Source: Macrococcus epidermidis
GTDB taxonomy: Bacteria > Bacillota > Bacilli > Staphylococcales > Staphylococcaceae
Reading direction: 5' to 3'
Assembly: GCF_003259695.1 (NCBI RefSeq)
Contig: NZ_PZJH01000005.1
Span: forward strand, 43,731 to 107,730
DNA length: 64,000 nucleotides
Under the pieces are notes generated by a model, which saw only the letters and a list, made by a program, of their open reading frames with translations, ran no database searches and was not told the DNA's origin. The first letter of the stretch is position 1. Each line of letters begins with the position of its first letter. Position numbers and translations under genes: made by a program. Positions 1-7,653 of the stretch are shown here, in pieces.

Positions 1-825
1 TTCTACGACTTGACCGTTTTTAATATCGCCGCGATCTAACGCTTTCGTAATAATATTTAGACCTAGACGATCTTTTACCGAACCACCTAAATTATGGTTC
101 TCTAGTTTTGCGAATATACGATTTCCCTTATTTAATGGGAATGCTGTAATTTCTACCATTGGTGTGTGACCGATTAAATCAAATGGTTTTTTTATTGTTT
201 TTTTTTCTAAAATTTGCAGGTGTGCAAAGCGGTTAAGTTGCGTATCGTGATAATCGAAGCCGTTGCGACTCGCGATGCTTTCCATTGTCTCTTTTAATGG
301 ATAGTATTCACGGTTTAAATCTTCTACTAAATTATTAAAGCCAAGTGACGTATAATGCTCTATCATCGACTGTTTCTCTTCTTCAGAATTGAAGATTGTA
401 TCTAAAATGATGACGCGGCCACCTTCATTTAATAATTCCGCATACTTACCGATAGCGATATCTTTTTCTGTATCCGTTAAGTGATGGAATGCAAATGAAG
501 AAATAAATGTGTCAGCTGGTTGCTGTTTAAAGTTTAAAAAGTCACCACGTTCAAAAGAAATCCCTGTCTTCTTTTCTCCGATGGCAGCCATTTCTTCACT
601 CGGTTCAATCGCACGTACGTTTAAACCTTGCTGTAAAAGGTAATTAGTTAAGTTACCGGTACCCGGTCCAAATTCTACAACATCACCTTTAGCATGTTTC
701 ACTGCTTGGGCAATCATAAAGTCATAGTTCACAAAAACATCTTTATATTCAGGATCCTGACCAGTTACGAAATTATCGTATTCTGATGCCCAGTCTTTAA
801 ATATATCCATAAAAGGTAAGCTCAT
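1..825 (-). CDS. Fused SAM-dependent methyltransferase / cystathionine (cysteine) synthase, 3' end outside window
   Basis: One uninterrupted frame reads from the ATG at 825 off the left edge (275 codons seen). Residues 1 to about 205 form a class I SAM methyltransferase with the motif VVEFGPGTGNLT and resemble YrrT. From about residue 212 the frame enters a fold-type II PLP enzyme with DLIGHTPMVEI and GGSVKDRLG, where Lys251 would bind PLP. This is the start of an MccA/CysK-type protein. In Bacillus, yrrT, mtnN and mccA are separate genes of one homocysteine-to-cysteine operon. No stop, ribosome site or ATG/GTG/TTG lies at the junction, so the PLP part seems translated only as a fusion. The junction holds A9 and A7 runs, so an indel must be excluded. 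A ribosome site (AGGAG) precedes the ATG. Confidence 0.8.
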   Translation of the reverse strand, partial: MSLPFMDIFKDWASEYDNFVTGQDPEYKDVFVNYDFMIAQAVKHAKGDVVEFGPGTGNLTNYLLQQGLNVRAIEPSEEMAAIGEKKTGISFERGDFLNFKQQPADTFISSFAFHHLTDTEKDIAIGKYAELLNEGGRVIILDTIFNSEEEKQSMIEHYTSLGFNNLVEDLNREYYPLKETMESIASRNGFDYHDTQLNRFAHLQILEKKTIKKPFDLIGHTPMVEITAFPLNKGNRIFAKLENHNLGGSVKDRLGLNIITKALDRGDIKNGQVVE

Positions 826-860
826 TATTATTTTCCGCTCCTATACTTTAAGTAATCTTA

Positions 861-907
861 TCGGTTAACTCGGAATTAATAATAACATGGTACAAAGTAG
901 AAAACAA
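861..907 (-). promoter_or_regulatory. Promoter and possible CymR-like operator of the fusion gene
   Basis: On the minus strand TTGTTT (902-907) and TATTAT (879-884) are spaced by 17 bases. Just downstream, over the expected start site, lies TAATTCCGAGTTAA (861-878 region). Its complement, CTCGGAATTA, resembles the GGAATT-type site bound by the cysteine repressor CymR. The promoter call is fair. The operator identity is a guess from gene function and a partial match. Confidence 0.4.
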
Positions 908-978
908 CGAAATAGTTTGTGAATCTAGTCACAATAAGTTATAATAGTAATATTACAAAATTTGGAAGTTGGTGGCAT

Positions 979-1521
979 ATGAAGAGGATTGTTGTTTTAC
1001 CATATGATAGTATTTGGCAGCATTTGTTTTTAGATGAAAGCAGAAAATTAAAAAATAGTATTAAAGAGCACGCCGATAATATATTACATATCGGTTCAAC
1101 AGCAGTTCCTGGTATGTCGGCTAAACCAATTATTGATATGATGATCGTCACTAAAAGTTTGCAGCTCTTTGAAACGCAGCATATGGCTTTAATCAATTTA
1201 GGTTATGAAAGCATCACACCGGAATTTAAAGATAGTCTGCAATATGTGAAGCGCATTTCAGGTGACAGAACGCATCAACTCTATATTTTTCCTGTAGGTC
1301 ACGAAAAGATTATTGAAATGACTGCTTTTACCAGTTATTTAAAATATTATCCGAGCGAGATGGAACGCTATAATAGTGTGAAAAGAGAACTCGCTAAAAT
1401 GTATCCATTTGATGTGCAGACCTATGAACAGTCTAAACTGATCTTTGTAACTGTGATGACGGTAAAAGCAGTGGACTGGTATAGTGATAGAACATCTCAT
1501 GAAGATGTTTCAATAATTTAA
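979..1521 (+). CDS. GrpB family protein (UPF0157, nucleotidyltransferase fold)
   Basis: The 180-residue product carries the family hallmark HIGSTAVPGMSAKPIIDMM near residue 40. This resembles the nucleotidyltransferase motif found in GrpB/YqkA-like proteins, whose substrate is unknown. The ATG at 979 follows GGTGG and makes the protein begin MKRIVVLPYDS, as family members do. An upstream GTG at 919 is in frame but would add 20 residues without family similarity. The gene is divergent from the methyltransferase fusion and ends at a clear terminator. Function is not known. Confidence 0.75.
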   Translation: MKRIVVLPYDSIWQHLFLDESRKLKNSIKEHADNILHIGSTAVPGMSAKPIIDMMIVTKSLQLFETQHMALINLGYESITPEFKDSLQYVKRISGDRTHQLYIFPVGHEKIIEMTAFTSYLKYYPSEMERYNSVKRELAKMYPFDVQTYEQSKLIFVTVMTVKAVDWYSDRTSHEDVSII

Positions 1522-1525
1522 GTCT

Positions 1526-1559
1526 AAGATTGAAGTAATTACTTCAGTCTTATTTTTTT
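1526..1559 (+). terminator. Rho-independent terminator after the GrpB gene
   Basis: Eleven-base arms (1526-1536 and 1541-1551, one G-T pair) with loop AATT are followed by a T run. Confidence 0.8.
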
Positions 1560-1641
1560 ATCATTTTAAAGAATAATACAAAAATAGTGGAAATTTTGTT
1601 ATTATTACTAAATAAATGCATCTTTTAAAGGAGTCGAAAAT

Positions 1642-2316
1642 ATGCCGTCAATATTAATCGTAGAAGATGAACTTGAGATTGCTGAACTTATAAAGTTTAT
1701 TCTCGTGCGTGAAGGATTCGAAAAAGTTGATATTGCTTCTACATTTGCACAGGCGAAGTCGATGATTAGTGCGCATTATGATACGTATCTACTGGATATA
1801 AATCTTGGAGATGGGTCAGGTTATGATCTTGGCAATGAAATACGAGAAATGACCGATGCGCCGATTCTTTATGTATCGGCAAATACGCAGGATAGAGATA
1901 AGATTAAAGGCTTTCAAAATGGAGCAGATGATTATATTACAAAGCCATTTAATCCAATGGAACTTGCAGTGAGAGTAAAAGTCAATGTCGAGCGTTATAT
2001 GAAGTCCGGTAAAAAAGAAAAGGCGTTATATTCATTTGATGAACGTAATGCAGAATTAACTGTAAGAGATAAGAAATATCTCCTTTCAGGAAAACAATAT
2101 TTATTGATGCAATACTTATATGAACATCAGGATGAAATCTGTACGAAAGAGCAGATTTATGAAGCGGTGTGGGAAAATCAATTTGTAGACGATAATACCG
2201 TAATGGTGCATATCAGAAAGTTAAGAGAAAAGCTCGAAGTTGAGCCGAGTAAACCGAAATTATTATTAACGTCACGTGGTATCGGCTATATTTTAAAATC
2301 AGGTGAGGATAGATGA
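1642..2316 (+). CDS. OmpR/PhoB-family response regulator
   Basis: The 224-residue protein has an N-terminal receiver domain (about 1-118) with acidic pocket VEDE, phospho-acceptor Asp52 (LLDINLGDG) and conserved Lys101 (TKPF). It is followed by a C-terminal winged helix (about 130-222) with VMVHIRKLREKLE. It should bind DNA as a phosphorylated dimer and act with the kinase encoded next, whose start overlaps its stop by four bases (ATGA). The signal is not evident. It is not one of the core staphylococcal systems I can name with confidence. Confidence 0.9.
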   Translation: MPSILIVEDELEIAELIKFILVREGFEKVDIASTFAQAKSMISAHYDTYLLDINLGDGSGYDLGNEIREMTDAPILYVSANTQDRDKIKGFQNGADDYITKPFNPMELAVRVKVNVERYMKSGKKEKALYSFDERNAELTVRDKKYLLSGKQYLLMQYLYEHQDEICTKEQIYEAVWENQFVDDNTVMVHIRKLREKLEVEPSKPKLLLTSRGIGYILKSGEDR

Positions 2317-3950
2317 GCATCAGCAAAAAATTTATGATTCGCTTTATCCGCTATTTTCTGATCTTTTATTTTTCGGTGACATTCATTATTTGTGCTTTCT
2401 TTGTCTATTTCCTGTTTACGAGTGAGCAAAGCTTCTTTGAGGAAGATATGCAAAGCGTGGATTCATATTCTATTAGTGAATATATTAAGTTTGACGGTGA
2501 CAAAGTTAAACCCGTTAAAGAGATGGTTAATTATGTTAAGCGACATGATGGAGTGCTTGTAGTAAAGAATAAAGATGATGAAGTGATTTACGCATCAGAA
2601 AAAGGATTTAAGTTACGCCCGTTAAATACATATCGTGCTGAAGAATTTACGACTTGGGAGATGCCAAAAGGACAGCAGGTTATCTATCTGCAGAATACGA
2701 TATTAAATGAAGCAAGACGTAAACTAGAGAGAAATGAAAAAGACGCACAAAGTTATCTGGACGAACACAATCTCGCATTATTTGTCGTTGAGCGCAAAGG
2801 GATAACTAAAATTTCTGGAGCTTTTGATGAAGATGTCGTGAATAATACGCTGTTCAAGCATAAGAATAACGACAATTATCAAAAATATTTCTTTGTTTCA
2901 TATTTTAAAGATAATAAAAATTATTATGTTGTTCAGAAAAATCCACATCCTGCAGATACGAAAGCAATATTTGCAGAAAACAGCTATATTTATGATAAAG
3001 ATTTTATGAATGTTATGAAAAACTTTTTAATTTGGTATGCATGGATGAATCTTGTTGTATTAGCCGCTATTTTACTGTTATCAATCTTTTTAGGTAATCG
3101 TTTAGCGCAACCATTAAGACATTTTTCTACATGGGTAGAGCAACTAGCTAAGGGTGACTATTCCGTATTAAATAATGAAAAGATATATAAAAATGGCCGA
3201 TTGCGTCGTAAATATCGTATGTATAGTCCGATAGACGGGGCGATCGCGAAGCTTACAGGAAAGTTATCAGATGATAAAAATTACCAAAGTAACATGAATA
3301 TTCAGCGTGAAAACTGGGTACGTGGTATTACACATGATTTAAAAACACCACTGAGTTCAATTTATGGTTATGCAAAAATACTTAACAGTGGAATGCCGCT
3401 TGAACCGGACGAACAGAAGAAGTTTATAAGCATTATTGAAGATAAAGCATTATATATCGATCAGCTGCTGAAAGATTTGAATATGGTTTATCAGCTGAAA
3501 AGTGATGGCATTCAGTTCCATACAGAAGAAACGTGTTTACGAACGTATATTGATGCATTTGTCTCTCAATATGGCAATAAAGGGTTGAGCTACGTCCATA
3601 AAGAAGATGCGACGATTCATATTGATACGTCACGCATGGATCGTGTACTGACGAATATTGTGTCGAATAGTTTTACGCATAACGTTAATGTTGAAGTATG
3701 GATAAGTACGTACACGAGTGGAAGTAACGCAATCATAGAAATTTCGGATAACGGACAAGGTATACTGCAGGAAGATCTGACGCATATCTTTGAACAGTTC
3801 TATCGTGGTAATAGAACGAATGAACATCATAATGGCAGTGGTTTGGGATTATCTGTAGCAAAAGAAATCGTTGAACTGCATGATGGCACGATAGACGTTG
3901 TTAGTTCAGTGGCCGGTACGAAGTTCTTAATTACTTTACTGACATATTAA
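2313..3950 (+). CDS. Membrane sensor histidine kinase
   Basis: The 545-residue kinase has two membrane helices (about 10-35 and 240-262) that enclose an extracellular sensor region of about 200 residues. A HAMP-like linker follows, then a HisKA dimerisation domain with the phospho-acceptor His341 in GITHDLKTPLSS. The HATPase domain shows NIVSNSFTHN, DNGQG and GSGLGLSVAKE. It overlaps the response regulator gene by four bases, so the two are translationally coupled. The large extracytoplasmic loop suggests an external ligand or envelope signal, but no known input domain is recognised. All catalytic boxes are intact. Confidence 0.9.
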   Translation: MSISKKFMIRFIRYFLIFYFSVTFIICAFFVYFLFTSEQSFFEEDMQSVDSYSISEYIKFDGDKVKPVKEMVNYVKRHDGVLVVKNKDDEVIYASEKGFKLRPLNTYRAEEFTTWEMPKGQQVIYLQNTILNEARRKLERNEKDAQSYLDEHNLALFVVERKGITKISGAFDEDVVNNTLFKHKNNDNYQKYFFVSYFKDNKNYYVVQKNPHPADTKAIFAENSYIYDKDFMNVMKNFLIWYAWMNLVVLAAILLLSIFLGNRLAQPLRHFSTWVEQLAKGDYSVLNNEKIYKNGRLRRKYRMYSPIDGAIAKLTGKLSDDKNYQSNMNIQRENWVRGITHDLKTPLSSIYGYAKILNSGMPLEPDEQKKFISIIEDKALYIDQLLKDLNMVYQLKSDGIQFHTEETCLRTYIDAFVSQYGNKGLSYVHKEDATIHIDTSRMDRVLTNIVSNSFTHNVNVEVWISTYTSGSNAIIEISDNGQGILQEDLTHIFEQFYRGNRTNEHHNGSGLGLSVAKEIVELHDGTIDVVSSVAGTKFLITLLTY

Positions 3951-3959
3951 TTTTGATAT

Positions 3960-3988
3960 TTGACAGAATTTATAGATAACTATATAGT
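3960..3988 (+). promoter_or_regulatory. Promoter of the SAM-riboswitch operon
   Basis: TTGACA (3960-3965) and TATAGT (3983-3988) with a 17-base spacer lie just upstream of the riboswitch, giving a start near 3996. Confidence 0.7.
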
Positions 3989-4006
3989 TAGTATTAAATT
4001 CAATAA

Positions 4007-4100
4007 CTTATCAAGACGGATCGAGGGAAGGGCCCGATGACATCCAGCAACCTGCAGTCATGTAAGGTGCTAATTCCTACAGCGTAAGCTGGCAGATAAG
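4007..4100 (+). promoter_or_regulatory. SAM-I (S-box) riboswitch
   Basis: The P1 helix CTTATC (4007-4012) pairs with GATAAG (4095-4100). Between them are the S-box landmarks: GAGGGAAGGGCCCGATGA with its kink-turn, CAGCAACC, and GGTGCTAATTCC before a CAG...CTG hairpin. In this family SAM binding favours the following terminator, so the operon would be expressed when SAM or methionine is scarce. Confidence 0.95.
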
Positions 4101-4107
4101 AACGTGT

Positions 4108-4137
4108 AGACATTCCTATCTGGGAATGTCTTTTTTT
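4108..4137 (+). terminator. S-box expression-platform terminator
   Basis: AGACATTCC (4108-4116) pairs with GGAATGTCT (4123-4131), followed by seven T. It sits directly after the riboswitch and before the M20 peptidase gene, as expected for SAM-dependent attenuation. Confidence 0.9.
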
Positions 4138-4160
4138 ATAATTACGGAGGAGATAATAAT

Positions 4161-5345
4161 ATGAATAACAAAGTATTGCAATATATAGATGAACACAGAG
4201 ATAAATTTATACGCATTAGTCATGAAATTCACGCACGACCTGAATTAGGTAATGAAGAATACTTTGCGTCTAATTTGCTGAGCAAGACATTAAAAGATGC
4301 AGGATTTAGTATAGAACGTGATATTGCGGGACATGAAACTGGATTTATCGCAACGTATGAAAGCGAGAAAGCAGGACCTACTATCGCTTATTTAGCAGAA
4401 TACGATGCATTGCCAGGTCTAGGACATGCATGTGGTCATAACATTATCGGCACATCTAGTGTATTATCAGCAATTGCTTTAAAAGAAGTGATTGATGATT
4501 TAGGCGGTGTTATTCAGGTATTTGGGACACCAGCTGAAGAAGGCGGTGTAAACGGTAGTGCGAAAGCATCATACGTTAAAGCAGGATTATTTAATGATAG
4601 TGATGTAGCATTGATGATTCATCCGGGACATGAATCGTTTAGAACCGTGCCAACACTTGCAGTAGACGTGTTTGAAGTGGAGTTTTTTGGCAAGACTGCG
4701 CATGCTTCTGAGAATGCGCATAATGGTATTAATGCGCTTGATGCGATGATCAGTTTCTTTAATGGAATCGGCCAATTGCGTCAGCATATTAAGAAGACGG
4801 ATAAAGTGCATGGTGTTATTTTAGATGGTGGTAAGTCAGCAAATATTATTCCGGATTATACGAAAGCGAGATTTTATACCAGAGCAATTAGCAGAAAAGA
4901 TTTAGATGTATTAACCGGTAAAGTCGATCGTGTAGCGCAAGGTGCGGCGATTACAGCAGGGGCAGAATATCAGCTCAATCACATTCAAAATGGTGTTAAT
5001 GAATTCATCAGAAATACATTTTTAGATGATTTATTTGAGAAACATGCTATTATGCATAATGAGCCAATTCTGCATGATGATTTTGGTTTCGGTTCAACGG
5101 ATACGGGGAATGTGAGTCACATCATACCGACGATTCACCCACATATTAAGATGGGACCATCAACGCTTGTTGGACACACGGTAGAATTTCGTGAGGCAGC
5201 GAAGAGCGCACACGGGGATCATGCCTTATTACAAGGTGCTAAAATAATGGCAACGATGGCAATCGAGTTAATCGAGAAACCTGAAGAACTACAACGCATT
5301 AAGCATTTACATGAAACATTAAAGGAGAACATTTATGGGGACTAA
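4161..5345 (+). CDS. M20 family metallo-amidohydrolase/peptidase under SAM-riboswitch control
   Basis: The 394-residue enzyme belongs to the M20 zinc amidohydrolases (amidohydrolase, AbgB or PM20D2-like branch). Metal-ligand motifs are HEIHARPE near residue 20, GHACGHN near residue 94, GTPAEEGG near residue 125 and STDTGNVSH near residue 317. These enzymes cleave N-acyl amino acids, dipeptides or p-aminobenzoyl-glutamate. It is the first gene after the S-box and overlaps the ATP-grasp gene by 11 bases. Context suggests release or recycling of a methionine- or cysteine-related amide, which is inference. GGAGGAG gives a strong ribosome site. Confidence 0.85.
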   Translation: MNNKVLQYIDEHRDKFIRISHEIHARPELGNEEYFASNLLSKTLKDAGFSIERDIAGHETGFIATYESEKAGPTIAYLAEYDALPGLGHACGHNIIGTSSVLSAIALKEVIDDLGGVIQVFGTPAEEGGVNGSAKASYVKAGLFNDSDVALMIHPGHESFRTVPTLAVDVFEVEFFGKTAHASENAHNGINALDAMISFFNGIGQLRQHIKKTDKVHGVILDGGKSANIIPDYTKARFYTRAISRKDLDVLTGKVDRVAQGAAITAGAEYQLNHIQNGVNEFIRNTFLDDLFEKHAIMHNEPILHDDFGFGSTDTGNVSHIIPTIHPHIKMGPSTLVGHTVEFREAAKSAHGDHALLQGAKIMATMAIELIEKPEELQRIKHLHETLKENIYGD

Positions 5346-6513
5346 ACCAATCAACTTACCATTAGTTATGAAAGATTTATATGGAGAGAAAGTGATGTAT
5401 TCATCACGTCCATCCTATACTTTTAATCCATGGCTACAGCCAGAAGAACATCAGTCAAATTTACTGAGCGCACGTGAACTGTTAATCGCCGAGATGCCGG
5501 TCGTTGTACACGAAGCGACCGTGACAGATAAAACTGAAGCATTGTTTAATGCAGTTGGATTTGATATGCCGAATGGTTTCAGAGTGTATAATACACGTGA
5601 ATCATATGAACAGGTGTTACGCGATGCGGTTCTGGATGGAGAAAAGATATTCTTTCAGTATGCCCATGAAGAGGAATTAGTACCAGGCGATAAATATGTT
5701 GTACCGCGTGATAAATTTTTAGCGCTTAACAATAAATCGATACTGGATAAATGGACGAAGGGTAAATTCTTGCCGAAACGTGATGTTGTGGCGATTGAAG
5801 ACTTTGAAGATACTATTCGTAAGTGGTCACTGCCTTTCGTGATTAAACCAGGAGATGAACATCCGACTGCCGGTGGATATGGCGTAATGCTGTGCTATAC
5901 GCAGGAAGATGTTGAGCGTAGTATTAAACGCGTGCGAGAAGCAGAAGGTACAGCACAGATGATTATTGAACAGTTTATTGAACCGGTACATAATTATTGT
6001 GTACAGTATGCATTTAGCGAAGAACTGGGTATTAAGTTTATTGGTTCAAGTCAGCAGATCACTGAAAAGTACGGTAAATATCGTGGGAATATTATAGATC
6101 ATAATATCCCGCAGGATGTCATCGATGCAGGATTAGAAATTATGCAAAATGGTGTAGAAGCTGGATATGTTGGCATTGCCGGCTTTGATTTACTTGTTGA
6201 TAGCAAAGGTGAGATATACGCAATCGACCTTAACTTCAGACAGAACGGTTCAAGTTCGCTGTTGTTATTAGATAGTGTGTTAGCTGGAGATTATAAGAAG
6301 TTTCTTGCATATTATAGCGATGGAGATAACGCGAAATTCTTCGATATCATATTGGATGAAGTGAAAGCAGGATACTTATTCCCGCTTGCATATTATAATG
6401 GAGACTATAAAGAGAAAGATGGATTCCCGTCGCGCTTTATCTGTATCTGGCATGGAGATGAAGATGTAATCGAATCTCGAGTAAAAGCTTTTGAAGCTCG
6501 ACTTAAGGGGTGA
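5335..6513 (+). CDS. ATP-grasp ligase-like protein paired with the M20 peptidase
   Basis: The 392-residue protein has an ATP-grasp fold. PFVIKPGDEHPTAGGYGV (about 163-181) looks like the nucleotide-binding Lys and glycine loop. EQFIEPVHNY and AIDLNFRQNGSSS (about 298-310) supply metal-binding Glu/Asp and Asn residues. Such enzymes join a carboxylate to an amine or thiol using ATP. It follows the M20 gene with an 11-base overlap and shares its S-box. A ligase and an amidohydrolase together suggest a small amide or dipeptide made and cleaved in sulfur amino acid metabolism. Substrates cannot be read from the sequence. Confidence 0.8.
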   Translation: MGTKPINLPLVMKDLYGEKVMYSSRPSYTFNPWLQPEEHQSNLLSARELLIAEMPVVVHEATVTDKTEALFNAVGFDMPNGFRVYNTRESYEQVLRDAVLDGEKIFFQYAHEEELVPGDKYVVPRDKFLALNNKSILDKWTKGKFLPKRDVVAIEDFEDTIRKWSLPFVIKPGDEHPTAGGYGVMLCYTQEDVERSIKRVREAEGTAQMIIEQFIEPVHNYCVQYAFSEELGIKFIGSSQQITEKYGKYRGNIIDHNIPQDVIDAGLEIMQNGVEAGYVGIAGFDLLVDSKGEIYAIDLNFRQNGSSSLLLLDSVLAGDYKKFLAYYSDGDNAKFFDIILDEVKAGYLFPLAYYNGDYKEKDGFPSRFICIWHGDEDVIESRVKAFEARLKG

Positions 6514-6518
6514 TTCAT

Positions 6519-6626
6519 TTGAGTAAGAAAAATAATGCAACTGGTATTGCAGTAGCAACGACAATTATTAGTGCGACTTTAATTCCATTTTTGTTTAGTT
6601 TGGTTAAAGTAATTGGGAAGAAATAA
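6519..6626 (+). CDS. 35-residue membrane peptide, third gene of the S-box operon
   Basis: A TTG start (6519) lies 8 bases after AAGGGG, itself inside the end of the ATP-grasp gene. The frame encodes a short lysine-rich N-terminus, one hydrophobic helix (about residues 9-31) and a basic end, VIGKK. It is too short for most ORF callers. Good ribosome site, five-base spacing from the upstream stop, and position before the operon terminator all support translation. No homologue is recognised. It could anchor or modulate the two enzymes, or be an independent membrane peptide. Confidence 0.65.
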   Translation: MSKKNNATGIAVATTIISATLIPFLFSLVKVIGKK

Positions 6627-6643
6627 GGTCATCTGCAAAGCGA

Positions 6644-6683
6644 AACGCTGCGTTACTCACACGAGTAACGCAGCGTTTTTTTA
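6644..6683 (+). terminator. Strong terminator of the S-box operon
   Basis: A perfect 15-base stem (6644-6658 with 6663-6677) with loop ACAC and a T run follows. It lies between convergent genes and overlaps the end of coaW on the other strand. Confidence 0.9.
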
Positions 6684-7493
6684 TTGCTCATCCATCAATC
6701 TCAACGTTCCAACCGCACCTGAATATTCACCGTTTTCGATGAAGTACGGTTTAAAGTTGCGCAATACTGTATAGTTCATCACGATATCGCGCAGTAACGT
6801 ATTGTTTAAGAAACTTGAGCCGATATAGACGACATATTCAGCACCAAACTCACGGGCTGCATGAATGGATACTGTTGTTACGGTTTCCCCGACGATACCT
6901 AATACTGAAGCAATTTTATCAGCATCACTAAAGTTTTCTGTATCTTTGTTATGGAGGACATTACCGAAATTGGCTGCAGTCAGTTCGCCTGGTATCGGCG
7001 TTTTATCTCCTTTATAGATATGTTTTACTTTTAAATCGATGATGTCACGATTTCCTTCTTTAGCTATCGTAACAATCTCATCGAAATCTTCTTTTCCAGT
7101 CAGTAAGTATGAAAGTCCCATCATCATACCACCACCTGCGCCTGTTCCGCCTGCACGGATTTGTTTGCCGTTGTCTACAAAATGGATAGATGTTCCTGTA
7201 CCGACGTTACTAAACACAAACTTAGAAATATCAAGATTCATTTCTATTAGGAATGATTGGATGCCGCGGAATGTTGCATCAAATTCAATCGATTGAAAAG
7301 CATTTTGTGGGATTAAACTTTGCAGATACGTCGCTTTCCCACCCGTTAAAGCAACTTGTGCATCTGGTACGGTCTTTAACCATTCAGCTACTTCATCGAT
7401 TTCAGTGCTCAGCTGTTTTCTGAAGGTGAATTTGTCGTTTTCTAAAATAGCAATTTTAATTAAAGTGCCACCAGCGTCAATACCAATTTTCAT
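6681..7493 (-). CDS. coaW: Type II pantothenate kinase
   Basis: The 270-residue enzyme phosphorylates pantothenate, the first step of coenzyme A synthesis. It shows the ASKHA-fold phosphate loop DAGGTLIKIA at residues 6-15, GTGTSIHFV near residue 117, and the glycine-rich GGTGAGGGMMMG. Staphylococci use this type II enzyme, which is refractory to CoA feedback, and its presence supports the family assignment. It is a single-gene unit on the minus strand, convergent with the S-box operon. Confidence 0.93.
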   Translation of the reverse strand: MKIGIDAGGTLIKIAILENDKFTFRKQLSTEIDEVAEWLKTVPDAQVALTGGKATYLQSLIPQNAFQSIEFDATFRGIQSFLIEMNLDISKFVFSNVGTGTSIHFVDNGKQIRAGGTGAGGGMMMGLSYLLTGKEDFDEIVTIAKEGNRDIIDLKVKHIYKGDKTPIPGELTAANFGNVLHNKDTENFSDADKIASVLGIVGETVTTVSIHAAREFGAEYVVYIGSSFLNNTLLRDIVMNYTVLRNFKPYFIENGEYSGAVGTLRLMDEQ

Positions 7494-7653
7494 ATCAATA
7501 CCTCATTTATCATCTGTTTTTGTCATTATACTATATTGAAACGTAGTTTGTGGGGATTCATTGTTTTGTTTAAATTTTGTGATAATTTTGAGATGAAATG
7601 GGTATATATATATTGAGTAAATTATTAAATTCATCCAAGACGGAGGCAACATT

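Noticed and set aside
1..825. Two separate genes split by a frameshift at the A runs
   Set aside because: Changing the frame by one base would leave the PLP domain without a start codon nearby, and the frame as given is open throughout. Kept as a fusion, with resequencing noted as the test.
7565..7612. Sigma-B-like promoter before the GNAT gene (GTTTAA and GGGTAT)
   Set aside because: The two elements are about 26 bases apart, far from the 12-15 needed.
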